A program made the position numbers and the translations under genes. The notes beneath the pieces were generated by a model, which worked only from the letters and a program-made list of their open reading frames with translations, made no database searches and had not been told where the DNA came from. Below are positions 15,763-25,785 of a DNA stretch of 64,000 nt, piece by piece. Every line of letters starts with the position of its first letter. Positions within the stretch are counted from its first letter, which is position 1. Source of the stretch: Bacteroidota bacterium (GTDB lineage Bacteria; Bacteroidota; Bacteroidia; Chitinophagales; Chitinophagaceae); the NCBI GenBank assembly GCA_023386045.1, contig JAEWKK010000019.1, positions 248,001 to 312,000 on the forward strand. Reading direction: 5' to 3'.

Positions 15763-16797
15763 CTAGCTTTCCTCCTGGTAGTAGATCTTATAATATTTCC
15801 TGCCATCCATATCAGTGCCCTTTTCTATGAGATCTGTCCTTCCATGAATATAAATATGAAAATTGCGGTCAAGCTTCACAACACTTTTATAGATCCTGCT
15901 TTGTTTTTTCACTGCATCAGCAGAAATTTCAAACTGGGCGGCAATGTCGTAATCACTGTTTTCCACATAGCTTGATCCAAAACGCCTGAAAGAATCAATG
16001 AATTCTTCTTTTTCAAAAACCTCTTTCTGGAAATCTTCGATATCAAAATTGTCATTGCTTTTGAAGTAGTTCAGTGACTTATGCAGCAGTTCCACCTGTT
16101 CCGTGCGATCAACTTTCATTTCAGATTCCAGTTGGCCGGTGATGAATTGTTTGGCAAGTGAAAGAAAATGTGCTGTGTGGTGATATTCGTTTTGCTGTGG
16201 TGCCAGGCCTAAAAATTTTTCCTTCCAGTATTGTGCTTCTTCGCCCCTGTTCTGGTTGTCAAAGATCAGCACATCAAATCCCTGTTCCTCATTATGGTTG
16301 ATGATAAGGCATCCCTTGTCGATCTTGTTCACCTCCACTCCTTCCTTCATTTCCAGGTTCAATTGTTTTTGTTTTTTATGAACATCCAGGAAGAAGGATT
16401 TGTTTTCTGTCTTGAACAGGCCTATCGCTTTGTGTACACGGCTTTCTACGGGCAGTCCTTCAAACAATGCAACATACAATTCACCACCTTTTACTTTTGG
16501 ATGTGTTGATTGTTCATAGAGATGCTTTGCGATGGATGCACTGATCTCTTCAAACTCTCCTCCCTCAAACAACTGCCTCGCAAATTGAAACACTTCGTTG
16601 AACTGCAGGGATGAAGGATGTGTGAAAGAATAGTATTCAGTATTATTCCTGAACCTTTGCAAAAAACTGTCCTTGAGGATCTGGCTGGAAACATCATCCA
16701 ACTCAAGAGGTGCAGTTGATAAAAAAACCGGGTCAAGGTTATTTTTACTGCCTACATAATGTATGATGATATTTTTCAGGATGGCTGGTGTTTGCAT
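15763..16797 (-). CDS. Nucleoid-associated protein (NdpA/YejK family)
   Basis: A 344-residue protein with the pattern of the 37-kDa nucleoid-associated family: N-terminal IIIHYVGSKNN, a long alpha/beta domain (LYVALFEG, KSFFLDVHKKQ), HYHTAHFLSLAKQFI in the middle and a C-terminal segment with FHIYIHGRTDLIEKG. The family binds DNA and includes YejK of E. coli; in phage-host conflicts some members are inhibited by phage proteins. Neighbouring genes give no operon context; it lies between two signalling genes. Confidence 0.82.
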   Translation of the reverse strand: MQTPAILKNIIIHYVGSKNNLDPVFLSTAPLELDDVSSQILKDSFLQRFRNNTEYYSFTHPSSLQFNEVFQFARQLFEGGEFEEISASIAKHLYEQSTHPKVKGGELYVALFEGLPVESRVHKAIGLFKTENKSFFLDVHKKQKQLNLEMKEGVEVNKIDKGCLIINHNEEQGFDVLIFDNQNRGEEAQYWKEKFLGLAPQQNEYHHTAHFLSLAKQFITGQLESEMKVDRTEQVELLHKSLNYFKSNDNFDIEDFQKEVFEKEEFIDSFRRFGSSYVENSDYDIAAQFEISADAVKKQSRIYKSVVKLDRNFHIYIHGRTDLIEKGTDMDGRKYYKIYYQEES

Positions 16798-16912
16798 AGC
16801 TTTCCTTTAAAGGACCGCAAAAATGGGGCTTTCCTGTTTAACCGGGTGATCTTTCTTCCCCATGATTCTTACCAAAAAGGGAAATCTGACTTTTTGACTA
16901 ATGCGACTCTTG

Positions 16913-17365
16913 CTAATAGCTGCTGCCTTTTTTCCTGATCCTGTTTTGTACTTCATCTGTACAATGATCGATGATCTGGTCAATGATCTGGTAGATCTGC
17001 GGCGTTACAATTGGTTTGGTAACAAAGCCGGCCTGAAAGCGTTGTGCAAAGATCTCATCGGCTGGCATGGAGGAGGTGGTAAATATGACGGCAGGAATAT
17101 CTGAAAAACCATTTGTATTACGGAGTCTTCGTAAAGTCTCCTTACCATTCAGCCTGGGCATATTGATATCAAGAATGATAAGGCAGGGCAGGTGATCATC
17201 TGGATTCATTTGACCTACATAGTCCATCAATTCGATACCATCATTAAAGGTTATTAATTCAACATTCCTTGCATGTTCATTGAATGCATCAATCACCAGT
17301 TGCTTGTCATCTTCATCATCATCCGCATAAAGCACCAGGCTTCTTGGTGGCAGTGATTGTGTCAT
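16913..17365 (-). CDS. Single-domain response regulator (Rcp1-like)
   Basis: A 150-residue receiver domain: ADDDEDD at 14-20, phosphoacceptor D66 in ILDINMP, FTTSSM as the Thr position and Lys in FVTKPI. The very acidic pocket resembles the receiver at 12839, to which it is related but clearly diverged. There is no DNA-binding output, so it must act by protein-protein contact. Confidence 0.88.
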   Translation of the reverse strand: MTQSLPPRSLVLYADDDEDDKQLVIDAFNEHARNVELITFNDGIELMDYVGQMNPDDHLPCLIILDINMPRLNGKETLRRLRNTNGFSDIPAVIFTTSSMPADEIFAQRFQAGFVTKPIVTPQIYQIIDQIIDHCTDEVQNRIRKKGSSY

Positions 17366-17399
17366 AAAATGAGGCTGTTTACAATATTATGAAATGCAA

Positions 17400-17681
17400 T
17401 TACAATTTTGAATCCCTATTCCCTGGTATTCCGGAAATAATTACCTGTTCCAGGTAAGGCATTAATATATCCGTATTATCAGAAGTGATGATGCGGTCAA
17501 TGGTCTTCCTGTATTCTATATAGAACAACTCTACATAAAAGCCATTCAGCTGGTAAAGAATAACAGCGCGGTTCTGCAACTTACGTTTTCCAATAAAAAC
17601 GCCATGTCTGTAAAGGGCTTCAAACTGCATGTTTTCATGCAGCCCTGCAAATTCGGAAATTGAAAGTTCTTTTTTTGTCAT
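17400..17681 (-). CDS. Hypothetical 93-residue protein
   Basis: The frame starting at ATG 17681 gives a small alpha/beta protein (MTKKELSISEFAGLHENMQF... RAVILYQLNGFYVELFYIEY... LMPYLEQVII). An upstream start at 17705 would add only eight residues. It lies 34 nt downstream of the Rcp1-like gene on the same strand in antiparallel order (transcribed first), so the two could share an operon. No family recognised. Confidence 0.6.
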   Translation of the reverse strand: MTKKELSISEFAGLHENMQFEALYRHGVFIGKRKLQNRAVILYQLNGFYVELFYIEYRKTIDRIITSDNTDILMPYLEQVIISGIPGNRDSKL

Positions 17682-17741
17682 AATAAAACTACAAAGTGGG
17701 ATCATCGATAATTGGCATATCTAAATCCCCTGGTTTATTTA

Positions 17742-18746
17742 TCAAAATCTTGGACACCTGGTTGCATTACTACTCGAACTTTCCCTGTTCAGGAAACCCA
17801 GGTACTTCAATGAAAGTTCAAAGCCTCCACGGCCTTTCGTTGTTTGAGATAAACTTGAAATAGTAACATCATAGCTGAGAGAAACAGAAAAAGGCTGATA
17901 GTCCAGTTCCAGAGTAGGTATTACGGCATCATCCCACCGCAAAAAAGCTCCTGCCTGCAGTATATAATCAGGTTCGTCAACATAGGGACCGATCTTTAAT
18001 CCATACAACATACCGCTGATGGTTTCATGGTAGCTTCCCTGCCTTACATGATCTGTATGTACTGTAATGAATGACTGATCATTCATGGCCATTTTTACAT
18101 CTGCCGAATAAACCCATTTTGGCTGGATGATAATATTATTATTTGCAAAAAATGAATTGCGTGGCCTGTTGAAATGGTGATAAGCCACTCCGAGTACCAA
18201 ATTGTTTTCTTCGCGCTGTCCCAACTGGCAGTTATAACTGATACCAGCACTTCCATCAAGGTATTTATAAGTAGGTATCAATGCAGTTTCACCATCAAAA
18301 CCCGTCTGGTAGCTATTGGTTGTTTTCATTTTACTCCTATCTATACTGCGCTGTACAAGTCCTCCCATAAAACCTAATGAGAGGTACATGTTTCTTTCCG
18401 TGCTTAACGATTTATGGTAATTCAATGCAGGCAAAAAATGAGTGGTTGTCAGGTTGGTGGTTCCCGCTCTGTCGTAAAACACCTGCATACCAACAGTAAG
18501 ATAATCGTCTCCGTGTGCAGGCAGCTTGTATTCTGCATTCAGTGAGCCTGTTTTATAGGCATTGGTTGTGCTGTTCCATTGGGAACGATATACAGTCTGC
18601 ACCCTGATATCGCCATTCAATAAACCCGCCATTGCCGGATTGCGATACAATGGTGTTGAAAAGAATTGCGAGAAATGAATGTCCTGGGCATTGCTGAACA
18701 GCGAGATGGCTGTAAAACCCAGGAGCAGTAAGGTTGCTTTTTTCAT
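17742..18746 (-). CDS. PorP/SprF family type IX secretion-associated outer-membrane protein
   Basis: A 334-residue protein: signal peptide MKKATLLLLGFTAISLFSNAQ, then DIHFSQFF-x-x-PLYRNPAMAGL, the hallmark N-terminus of PorP/SprF proteins, and a beta-barrel with alternating strands to the end (FELSLKYLGF). In gliding Bacteroidota SprF is needed for surface display of the giant SprB adhesin, whose gene is adjacent. The same arrangement is seen here: the PKD protein gene ends 34 nt upstream on the same strand. I chose ATG 18746 because it begins directly at the signal peptide. Confidence 0.88.
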   Translation of the reverse strand: MKKATLLLLGFTAISLFSNAQDIHFSQFFSTPLYRNPAMAGLLNGDIRVQTVYRSQWNSTTNAYKTGSLNAEYKLPAHGDDYLTVGMQVFYDRAGTTNLTTTHFLPALNYHKSLSTERNMYLSLGFMGGLVQRSIDRSKMKTTNSYQTGFDGETALIPTYKYLDGSAGISYNCQLGQREENNLVLGVAYHHFNRPRNSFFANNNIIIQPKWVYSADVKMAMNDQSFITVHTDHVRQGSYHETISGMLYGLKIGPYVDEPDYILQAGAFLRWDDAVIPTLELDYQPFSVSLSYDVTISSLSQTTKGRGGFELSLKYLGFLNRESSSSNATRCPRF

Positions 18747-18780
18747 AAGATTGGATATTGAGCAGTTGGTTTTGGTTGCT

Positions 18781-21700
18781 TTATCTGAGCAGGGTAATAT
18801 CACCCTTATAACTTAATACTTCATTGTTTTGACAAACTACTTCGCAGGCGTACACATAAACATCCGGAGGCAACACCTGTCCTTTGAAAGTTCCATCCCA
18901 GCCAATTGAAGCGTCATTTGCATTGAAGCCTGTTCTTTCATAGACCACCTGTCCCCAGCGATTATACACTCTTAATGATTTGATCATGGTGATTCCTTTT
19001 CCTGAAGGATAAAAGCGGTCATTCATGCCATCGGCATTGGGCGAAAATGTATTGGGTAAAAACAAATTACCATTGTTGCAGATCACGTTTACCGTAATAT
19101 TATCCTGGGCTGCACAGCCTCCGGCATTTGTCACTTTTAAGGTATAGGTGGTCGTATGCTTAGGTTTTGCCAGAGTTATGGGACAGGTAGCACAGCTTAA
19201 TGTTCCATCCTGACTCCATTGCCATGTGATAACATCTGCCGATGCATTAGAAGTTAACTGGATAGCATCGCCTACAACCAGGTCCTGGTCGGCACCTGCA
19301 TTTACCGTTGGCAATGACCATACTTTAATAAAGACTTCACCAGTATCAGTAAAACAATGCTGGTCATCAGTTGCAACCACATGATAAGTGGTGCTTTGCT
19401 GGGGTGATGCATTTGTGTTCCCACTATTACTGTTTTGAATTCCAGTAGATGGGTACCAGTTATATTGATCTGCACCGCTTGCGAACAGTTTTACTGATTC
19501 ACCCAGGCAGATGGTATCGTTTCCTCCCACCTTCAATACAAAGGGCTTTCTGACACTGATCATTACAGAATCTTTGCTGCTGCAGCCAAAGCTGTTAGTT
19601 CCGGTTACAGTATAAATAACATTCTCTGTTGGTGATACCTGCGTTGTGGCACAGGCGATGCAGGCAATGGAAGGATGCTGATTCCAGGTATAATTGGAAG
19701 CACCAGTAGCCGATAACTGAATAGATTCACCAAGGCAGATAGATCGATCTGGACCAGCATTTGTTGAAGGCAATGGATAAACAGAAAGCTGGTGGAAAGC
19801 TGTATCGCGGCAACCATTGGGTGCAGTTACAATAGCACTGATGTTATAATTACCATCAGCAGTATAAGTTTGTGCAGGAGGTTGATGACTGGCAGAAGTA
19901 TTACCATTTCCCAGGTTCCATTGCCAGCCAAGCGTAGAAGCATTTCCGTTCATGGCCAGTCCATTCAATTGAATAGTAGCAGGAGCGCAGGCGGAGCTAT
20001 CTCCATTGATCCTGATCTCGGGTTTTTCAAGCAATTTGATTCCATCGATTAAACTTGCAGTATCGCGACAGCCATTTGATGTAACGGCAATCAACTGAAT
20101 ACTGTAATTGCCTGGCTGCTGGTAATGATGTTGTGGTGCTGGTAAATTACTAAAGCTTCCATCACCAAAATTCCACTGATAAGAAGTAATCAGGTCATTG
20201 GAGACGGTATAATTAAAGAACTGTATGCTGCCTGCACCGCAAAGTGTTCTTATGGAAGGAGAGAAAGCGGAATTCACATCATACACATGAATTGTATCAG
20301 AACCGGTAATGGGAACACTGCAACCTGCAGTATCTACCAGTATCAGCTTTGGAATATAATCTCCGGCAGTAGTGTAGGTATGAGCAACCTGGTTACTAAC
20401 AGAAGATTGGATAGCGCCATCACTGAAGTCCCATACAAATGAAGAAGCATTGGATGCGACCAGGTTATAATTTACAGTCAGCGGCAGGCAACCTTTATTT
20501 GGTGAATAGCTGAAGCTTCCTGAAGGGCCTTTTACAATGATTTTTCTTGTAGCAGTATCAGAACATCCTCCTGGACCTGTTACTATCAGCTTTGCTTGAA
20601 ATACACCTGCTGTTGTATAATAATGAGAGGCATTCTGAAGAGAAGAGCTGCTTCCATCACCAAAGTTCCAATTGTGTTGTGTATAGCCAGTTGCATTATT
20701 GGCGAAATGCACCATCATGGGCGGACAGGTACCAATAGAATCAGAAATACTAAATGCAGCTTTAGGAACAGAGATCTGCACATAGGCTGTCTTCACCATT
20801 GTATCCTTACAGCCATACTGGTCCTGAACTATTAGGGAAACATCATAAAGCCCCGTATTGTTATATTGATGTACAGGCATGTCAATCGTTGCAGATTGCC
20901 CATCACCAAAATCCCATGAATATTGTAGTCCAGACCCTGTTGACTGGTTGATGAAGCTGATATTTTTTGAAATGCAGGAGAGCGTATCAGCTGAGTAAAA
21001 ATAGGCTGTCGGTTGAGCGATCACCAATGGTGAAAAAGTAGCGGAATCGCTGCAGCCATAACTGTCTTTTACTACCAGCCTGATATTGTATGTTCCTGAA
21101 GTGAGGTAATGATGCGTAATACCTCCTCCCGAAGCCGTATTGAGAATATTTCCATCACCAAAATTCCACTGCCATTGCTGTATGGAATTCTGACCGTCGA
21201 TAAGAGAAGAATCGGTAAATACCACCTGGTTGCCGCTAAGGCAGGTACTGGAAACTGAAGGTGAAAAGATAGCCCTTGGTCCAAATACTTTAACGGTATC
21301 AGTTGATGTTTGCACACACCCAAGAATATCTGTTAAAGCAAGAGAAACGATATAGGTTCCCGGCGTTGTATAATAATGCACTTGTGGCGCAGTACCATTG
21401 CTGCTGGTTCCGTCCCCAAAACTCCATTGCCAGGTAGTGATATTGTCTGGATTTACTGCTGGTGTTGTAAAACTATCAGCCACTCCTTTACAGATCACAT
21501 CATCGTAATTAAAATCAGCTTTCTCGTCGATTACATTTGCCCAGGCATAATTTACATTCCAGCAGCTTCCATTGGATACAGTAAGTGTTACATAATAGTT
21601 TCCGGGTGCAGCATATGTATGGGAAGGATTCTGCGCTGTTGAAGTGGTGCCGTCACCAAAATTCCAAAGCCAGGTGGTAGCACCAAAGGATGCATCCTTG

Positions 21701-23571
21701 AATTGCTTGACGTATTTATCCTGGCAACTATTCTGTACGGAAAAAGCAGAAATGGGTGGCAATATGGTAACAACATTCACCTTGGTAATTGTATCTGCAC
21801 AGGTATTACTCCAGGCGATAAGTGTTACCGTATAAATGCCCACATCGCCAAAGACATGTGAGGGATTTTGTTCTGTGGATGACATGTTATCTCCAAAATC
21901 CCAATGCCACTGATCAACATTCCCTGTACTGCTATCGATAAACTGTACGGGCTGACTATTACAAACAACTGCTGGTTGCGGGAAGAAGTTCGCAACAGGT
22001 TTATCGCCCAGCCTTACACCATTTATCATGGTAACGGAATCCTTACAACCACTTGCAGTTGTTATGACCAGTGTTACATTATAATTGCCTACTGTAGTGT
22101 AAGTATGAGATGGTGTGGGCAGGTTACTAATGCTGCCATCACCAAAATTCCACGACCATGTTTGCACCGGTTCGCTGCTTAACACATTGGCAGTAGGATT
22201 TGCTGTAACAGGGTTGCAACCTGTTTGAGGCAAACCCGCCAGCTGGATCACTGGCTCTTTGATTTGTATGTAGGAAGGCCTGATTAAGGTATCGCTGGAA
22301 CCGGCTGCATTAGTAACTATTAATGTTACTGTATAGTTTCCCTCTGCGTTGTAAGTATGTGCTGGGTTTACCAGTGTTGAAGTCTGACCATCACCAAAAT
22401 TCCATTGATGTGCAAGTACTGCTCCCGTCGAATTAAATTGAACAGTTGAAGGAGTCTTGCAAAAAACTGTCTGTCCTGCCAGGAAAGAAGCTGTTGGTTT
22501 TGATGCTATGATGATCTGCTTTGTAACAGAATCCGCACAACCACCAAATGTTGCGATCATCTTTATTTGATATACACCAGGAATATTAAATGTCTTTAAA
22601 GCGTTGATAGCGGTTGATGTAGTGCCGTCGCCAAATTTCCATAACACACTGCCTGGTGATGGCGAAGAAGTGTTATTAAAAACCACTGCTTGTCCTTCAC
22701 ATGCGGTAATGGGTGCAGAAAAATCTGCATGCTGGGTGCCGATGTTCAAGATGCCATTCATTTGTACCGTATCTGAGCAGCCCTGTGCGCTGGAAGCAAT
22801 AAGTGTAACAGAATAATTTCCATTGCTATTATAAGTATGTGAAGGATGAACTGCATTGCTGTTGCTTCCGTCACCAAATGACCATTGATAATTAAGATTT
22901 CCCGGACCGGTTGAAGTATTATTGAACTGCACTGTTGCAGGTGCGGCGCATATAAAAGGTGCCGTGTAATTAAATGAAGCCGCTACACCATTCTGCACCT
23001 TGATGTATTGATTTTTGCTAACCGATTTTACGCAACCATGGTTGTTGGTTACCTTAAGTGTTACAGTGTAATTACCGGAGGCCTGGTAAGTATGAGAAGG
23101 ATTTTGTTGTGATGAAATGCTGCCATCACCAAAATCCCATTGCCATGAACTGATAGTTCCACTACCCGCTGCACTGCTGTCGCTGAACTGAACGTTCATG
23201 GGAAAACAACCCGAAGTGTCAGAAACACCAAAGTTCACCACCGGAGTTGAATGCACTGTGATGTACTGCTGTTTTGTAATTGAATCAGCACCAGATGCAT
23301 TTTTTACTACCAGCTTTACAGTATAGGTTCCGGGATTAAAATAGGTAGCAGAAGGATTTTTTAAAGTAGAAACAGCACCATTACCAAGATCCCATTTCCA
23401 TTGTGTTGGGTTACCAGTTGATAGGTCTGAGAAATATACTATGAGAGGAGAGCAGCCGCTTTGTGGTGTCGCCGTAAATTGGGCAGTCAATTGCGCCGCA
23501 GCTGCAAACTGCAGGCCGAGGAAAAAAATAACGGCAAGCGAACGACGTTGGCATTTCACCAAGGCATTCAT
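18781..23571 (-). CDS. Giant PKD-repeat surface protein with gliding-motility C-terminal sorting domain
   Basis: A 1596-residue secreted protein: signal peptide MNALVKCQRRSLAVIFFLGLQFAAAAQ, then 15 PKD domains recognisable by their central W-x-W-x-FGDG or variant motif (three variants: DLGNG, DFGDN and NLGNG), three Ig-like repeats that begin NAGPDRSICLGESIQL, and a final type B (CHU_C) sorting domain (FLPNTFSPNADGMNDRFYP... VYNRWGQVVYERTG... YVYACEVVC). Such proteins are exported by the T9SS and act as adhesins or carbohydrate-binding surface fibres. It shares an operon with the PorP/SprF gene downstream. Each PKD repeat is about 85 residues and they have diverged, so recent amplification is unlikely. 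Confidence 0.92.
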   Translation of the reverse strand: MNALVKCQRRSLAVIFFLGLQFAAAAQLTAQFTATPQSGCSPLIVYFSDLSTGNPTQWKWDLGNGAVSTLKNPSATYFNPGTYTVKLVVKNASGADSITKQQYITVHSTPVVNFGVSDTSGCFPMNVQFSDSSAAGSGTISSWQWDFGDGSISSQQNPSHTYQASGNYTVTLKVTNNHGCVKSVSKNQYIKVQNGVAASFNYTAPFICAAPATVQFNNTSTGPGNLNYQWSFGDGSNSNAVHPSHTYNSNGNYSVTLIASSAQGCSDTVQMNGILNIGTQHADFSAPITACEGQAVVFNNTSSPSPGSVLWKFGDGTTSTAINALKTFNIPGVYQIKMIATFGGCADSVTKQIIIASKPTASFLAGQTVFCKTPSTVQFNSTGAVLAHQWNFGDGQTSTLVNPAHTYNAEGNYTVTLIVTNAAGSSDTLIRPSYIQIKEPVIQLAGLPQTGCNPVTANPTANVLSSEPVQTWSWNFGDGSISNLPTPSHTYTTVGNYNVTLVITTASGCKDSVTMINGVRLGDKPVANFFPQPAVVCNSQPVQFIDSSTGNVDQWHWDFGDNMSSTEQNPSHVFGDVGIYTVTLIAWSNTCADTITKVNVVTILPPISAFSVQNSCQDKYVKQFKDASFGATTWLWNFGDGTTSTAQNPSHTYAAPGNYYVTLTVSNGSCWNVNYAWANVIDEKADFNYDDVICKGVADSFTTPAVNPDNITTWQWSFGDGTSSNGTAPQVHYYTTPGTYIVSLALTDILGCVQTSTDTVKVFGPRAIFSPSVSSTCLSGNQVVFTDSSLIDGQNSIQQWQWNFGDGNILNTASGGGITHHYLTSGTYNIRLVVKDSYGCSDSATFSPLVIAQPTAYFYSADTLSCISKNISFINQSTGSGLQYSWDFGDGQSATIDMPVHQYNNTGLYDVSLIVQDQYGCKDTMVKTAYVQISVPKAAFSISDSIGTCPPMMVHFANNATGYTQHNWNFGDGSSSSLQNASHYYTTAGVFQAKLIVTGPGGCSDTATRKIIVKGPSGSFSYSPNKGCLPLTVNYNLVASNASSFVWDFSDGAIQSSVSNQVAHTYTTAGDYIPKLILVDTAGCSVPITGSDTIHVYDVNSAFSPSIRTLCGAGSIQFFNYTVSNDLITSYQWNFGDGSFSNLPAPQHHYQQPGNYSIQLIAVTSNGCRDTASLIDGIKLLEKPEIRINGDSSACAPATIQLNGLAMNGNASTLGWQWNLGNGNTSASHQPPAQTYTADGNYNISAIVTAPNGCRDTAFHQLSVYPLPSTNAGPDRSICLGESIQLSATGASNYTWNQHPSIACIACATTQVSPTENVIYTVTGTNSFGCSSKDSVMISVRKPFVLKVGGNDTICLGESVKLFASGADQYNWYPSTGIQNSNSGNTNASPQQSTTYHVVATDDQHCFTDTGEVFIKVWSLPTVNAGADQDLVVGDAIQLTSNASADVITWQWSQDGTLSCATCPITLAKPKHTTTYTLKVTNAGGCAAQDNITVNVICNNGNLFLPNTFSPNADGMNDRFYPSGKGITMIKSLRVYNRWGQVVYERTGFNANDASIGWDGTFKGQVLPPDVYVYACEVVCQNNEVLSYKGDITLLR

Positions 23572-23767
23572 AGGATCTGATTTTTAAACAAGGATATTGG
23601 TACGCAGTATAAAAGTATATAATCTTTTCCCGGATTTTCCAATAAGGAAGCCCGTTAGTTGGGCATTTTGAAAAGAATGAGGAGTTCTACTTAAGATGAC
23701 ATAGGGATTCTACGAAAACCTGCCGGAAATATCATCTAAGTCAATGCTGGCAAGGAGAGCGAAGGTT

Positions 23768-25204
23768 TTACTTCATTTGTTTTTTGATCAGTCCACCCAG
23801 GATCTTCAATCCATAATCAACCGTATCATCATATGTATGTGCATAGGAAATGCGGATGCAGTTGCGGTAATCCTTGCCTGCTGAAAAAATCTGGCCCGGA
23901 GCGATGGAGATATTATATTTCAACGCTTCCTGGTACAGGATATAGGCATTCACTTCCTTATCCATTTCCACCCAAAGCACAAAGCCACCTGTAGGCCGAC
24001 TTAGTTTTACATCCTGAGGGAAGTATTGTACTATACCCTGAACATATCGCAGGTAATGCGTGTTCAAAACCTTGCGCATCTTTTTTAAATGATGTTCATA
24101 ACGGCCAATACTCAGGAAGTGGGCCATTGTCAGTTGCGTGAGTGTTGTACCAGTAACCGTATGCATGAATTTCATGGCCTTCACTTTTTCAAGGAATCGC
24201 CCCGGAATGCACCAGCCAATCCGGTAACCTGGCGCCAGTGATTTTGAAAGTGATGAACAGTGAAGCACCCATCCTTCCGTATCATAACTTTTACAGGTGC
24301 GTGGACGGTGCCTGCCAAAATAAAGCTCACCATAAATATCATCTTCTATCAATGGCAGCTGATAACGTGTAATAAGAGAAACAAGTTCTTTCTTTTTCTC
24401 ATCAGGCATGCAGGATCCAAGCGGGTTATTGAAATTAGGAACAAATACGCAGGCCTTGATATCAAACTTCCGAATCGTTACTTCAAGGTATTGCAGGTCG
24501 ATTCCGTCCACCGGATCGGTTGGGATCTCCACAGCTTTCAATCCAAGACTTTCCATCACCTGGAATATTCCGAAATAGGTAGGGCTTTCAATGGCCACAG
24601 CATCACCCGATCTTGTGATGGCTTTCAGGCACATGGCCAGTGCTTCCATACATCCTGCGGTGATAATAATATCTTCAGGCTTGATCTTTCCACCCCAGTT
24701 GAAAGAAAGCTTGGAGACCTGTTTGCGTAATTCGCTGTTGCCCTGGATATCTTCATAATACAGGCAGCTGTTCTTTGAGCTGCGTAAGGCATGCATTACA
24801 GATTTATTGATCTTGGCCGCAGGTAACAGTTCCATTTGAGGAGCAGCAATGGAAAAGTTGATCAAATCACGGTCAGTGATATTACTGAAAACATTGGCGA
24901 TCATTTCCTGCGTGCTTACTTCATTGATCACAGGTTCCGGCTTTTTGATGCTCAGCATGCCCGGGAAACGCTTGTTGTTGAAACGCACATAGTAGCCAGA
25001 TTTGGGCCTTGCCTCAATCAATCCCTTTCCTTCCAGGTGATAATAAGCCTGGAAAGCTGTGCCCATGCTGATCCCATATTCCTCGCTTAACACACGTACA
25101 GAGGGAAGTTTGTCGCCTATGCGCAGCACTTCATCATGGATCATTTGCTCAATGCCATCGGCTACGCGGAGGTATTTATGGTCTTGTTTTAGGGAGGTCT
25201 GCAT
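23768..25204 (-). CDS. MocR-type regulator: GntR DNA-binding domain fused to aminotransferase
   Basis: A 478-residue fusion. Residues about 8-75 are a GntR winged helix (GDKLPSVRVLSEEYGISMGTA), followed from about 105 by a fold-type I aminotransferase domain with the PLP lysine in SSLSKSLAPGYR and the phosphate-binding GCMEALAMCL and YFGIFQ segments. Members sense PLP or an amino-acid adduct and often regulate a divergent gene. Here the divergent genes encode a GNAT acetyltransferase and a branched-chain aminotransferase. Direct and inverted repeats in the 80-nt gap could be its operator. Confidence 0.9.
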   Translation of the reverse strand: MQTSLKQDHKYLRVADGIEQMIHDEVLRIGDKLPSVRVLSEEYGISMGTAFQAYYHLEGKGLIEARPKSGYYVRFNNKRFPGMLSIKKPEPVINEVSTQEMIANVFSNITDRDLINFSIAAPQMELLPAAKINKSVMHALRSSKNSCLYYEDIQGNSELRKQVSKLSFNWGGKIKPEDIIITAGCMEALAMCLKAITRSGDAVAIESPTYFGIFQVMESLGLKAVEIPTDPVDGIDLQYLEVTIRKFDIKACVFVPNFNNPLGSCMPDEKKKELVSLITRYQLPLIEDDIYGELYFGRHRPRTCKSYDTEGWVLHCSSLSKSLAPGYRIGWCIPGRFLEKVKAMKFMHTVTGTTLTQLTMAHFLSIGRYEHHLKKMRKVLNTHYLRYVQGIVQYFPQDVKLSRPTGGFVLWVEMDKEVNAYILYQEALKYNISIAPGQIFSAGKDYRNCIRISYAHTYDDTVDYGLKILGGLIKKQMK

Positions 25205-25205
25205 G

Positions 25206-25246
25206 AATCTGATACAGTCAAAATTAAAAAATCTGCATCTGTTTCA
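25206..25246. promoter_or_regulatory. Possible MocR operator (direct and inverted repeats)
   Basis: AATCTGATACAG (25206-25217) and AATCTGCATCTG (25230-25241) form a direct repeat 24 nt apart; TGATACAG (25210-25217) and CTGTTTCA (25239-25246) form an inverted repeat with one mismatch. MocR regulators commonly bind direct repeats in the divergent gap. No experimental support can be read from sequence. Confidence 0.35.
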
Positions 25247-25283
25247 AAATGCTTTTTTTTGAGATTTTTGTGGAACATGAGCT

Positions 25284-25754
25284 ATGACAGGAAATCAGCC
25301 CATAGAGATCGTAAATTACTCAGCCATTCACCAGCCTTTTTTTGAAGGTTTCAACAGGGCCTGGATCGAAAAATATTTCTGGCTGGAGGAAATAGATCTT
25401 TATGTATTGCAGCATCCTGAGAAAGCAATCATCAACAATGGTGGCTTCATACTAATGGCGCTATTTGAAGGAAAGGTGGCAGGTACGGTAGCCAACAAAA
25501 AGATTGACGAAAAAACCTACGAATTCACGAAGATGGCTGTGGATGAAAATTACAGGAGAAAAGGAATTGCTGAGGCGCTCAGTTATGCGTCGTTTGAAAA
25601 GGCAAGAGAAAAAGGTGCTACCAGGCTGATCCTGTATTCACAAACTGGTCTGGTTCCTGCGATAAATATGTATCGCAAACTTGGTTTTAAAGAAGTGCCG
25701 ATGGATACAGGTTTGTACAAACGTTCGGATATTAAAATGGAAATAGACCTCTAA
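25284..25754 (+). CDS. GNAT family N-acetyltransferase
   Basis: A 156-residue acetyltransferase with the GNAT fold: MAVDENYRRKGIAEAL (motif A, acetyl-CoA pyrophosphate loop R-x-x-G-I/A) near residue 90 and a C-terminal LYSQTGLVPAINMYRKLGFKEVP (motif B with the Tyr). The N-terminal half carries the acceptor-binding helices WIEKYFWLEE. It belongs to the MarR-associated/small-molecule class, but the acceptor is unknown. It is divergent from the MocR gene and lies 31 nt before ilvE. Confidence 0.88.
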   Translation: MTGNQPIEIVNYSAIHQPFFEGFNRAWIEKYFWLEEIDLYVLQHPEKAIINNGGFILMALFEGKVAGTVANKKIDEKTYEFTKMAVDENYRRKGIAEALSYASFEKAREKGATRLILYSQTGLVPAINMYRKLGFKEVPMDTGLYKRSDIKMEIDL

Positions 25755-25785
25755 GGTCAACGATTGCTCATATTAAAAAAGTTAT

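Noticed and set aside
23650..23664. Small GCCC/GGGC hairpin upstream of the PKD gene
   Set aside because: Only a 4-bp stem and no gene ends next to it.
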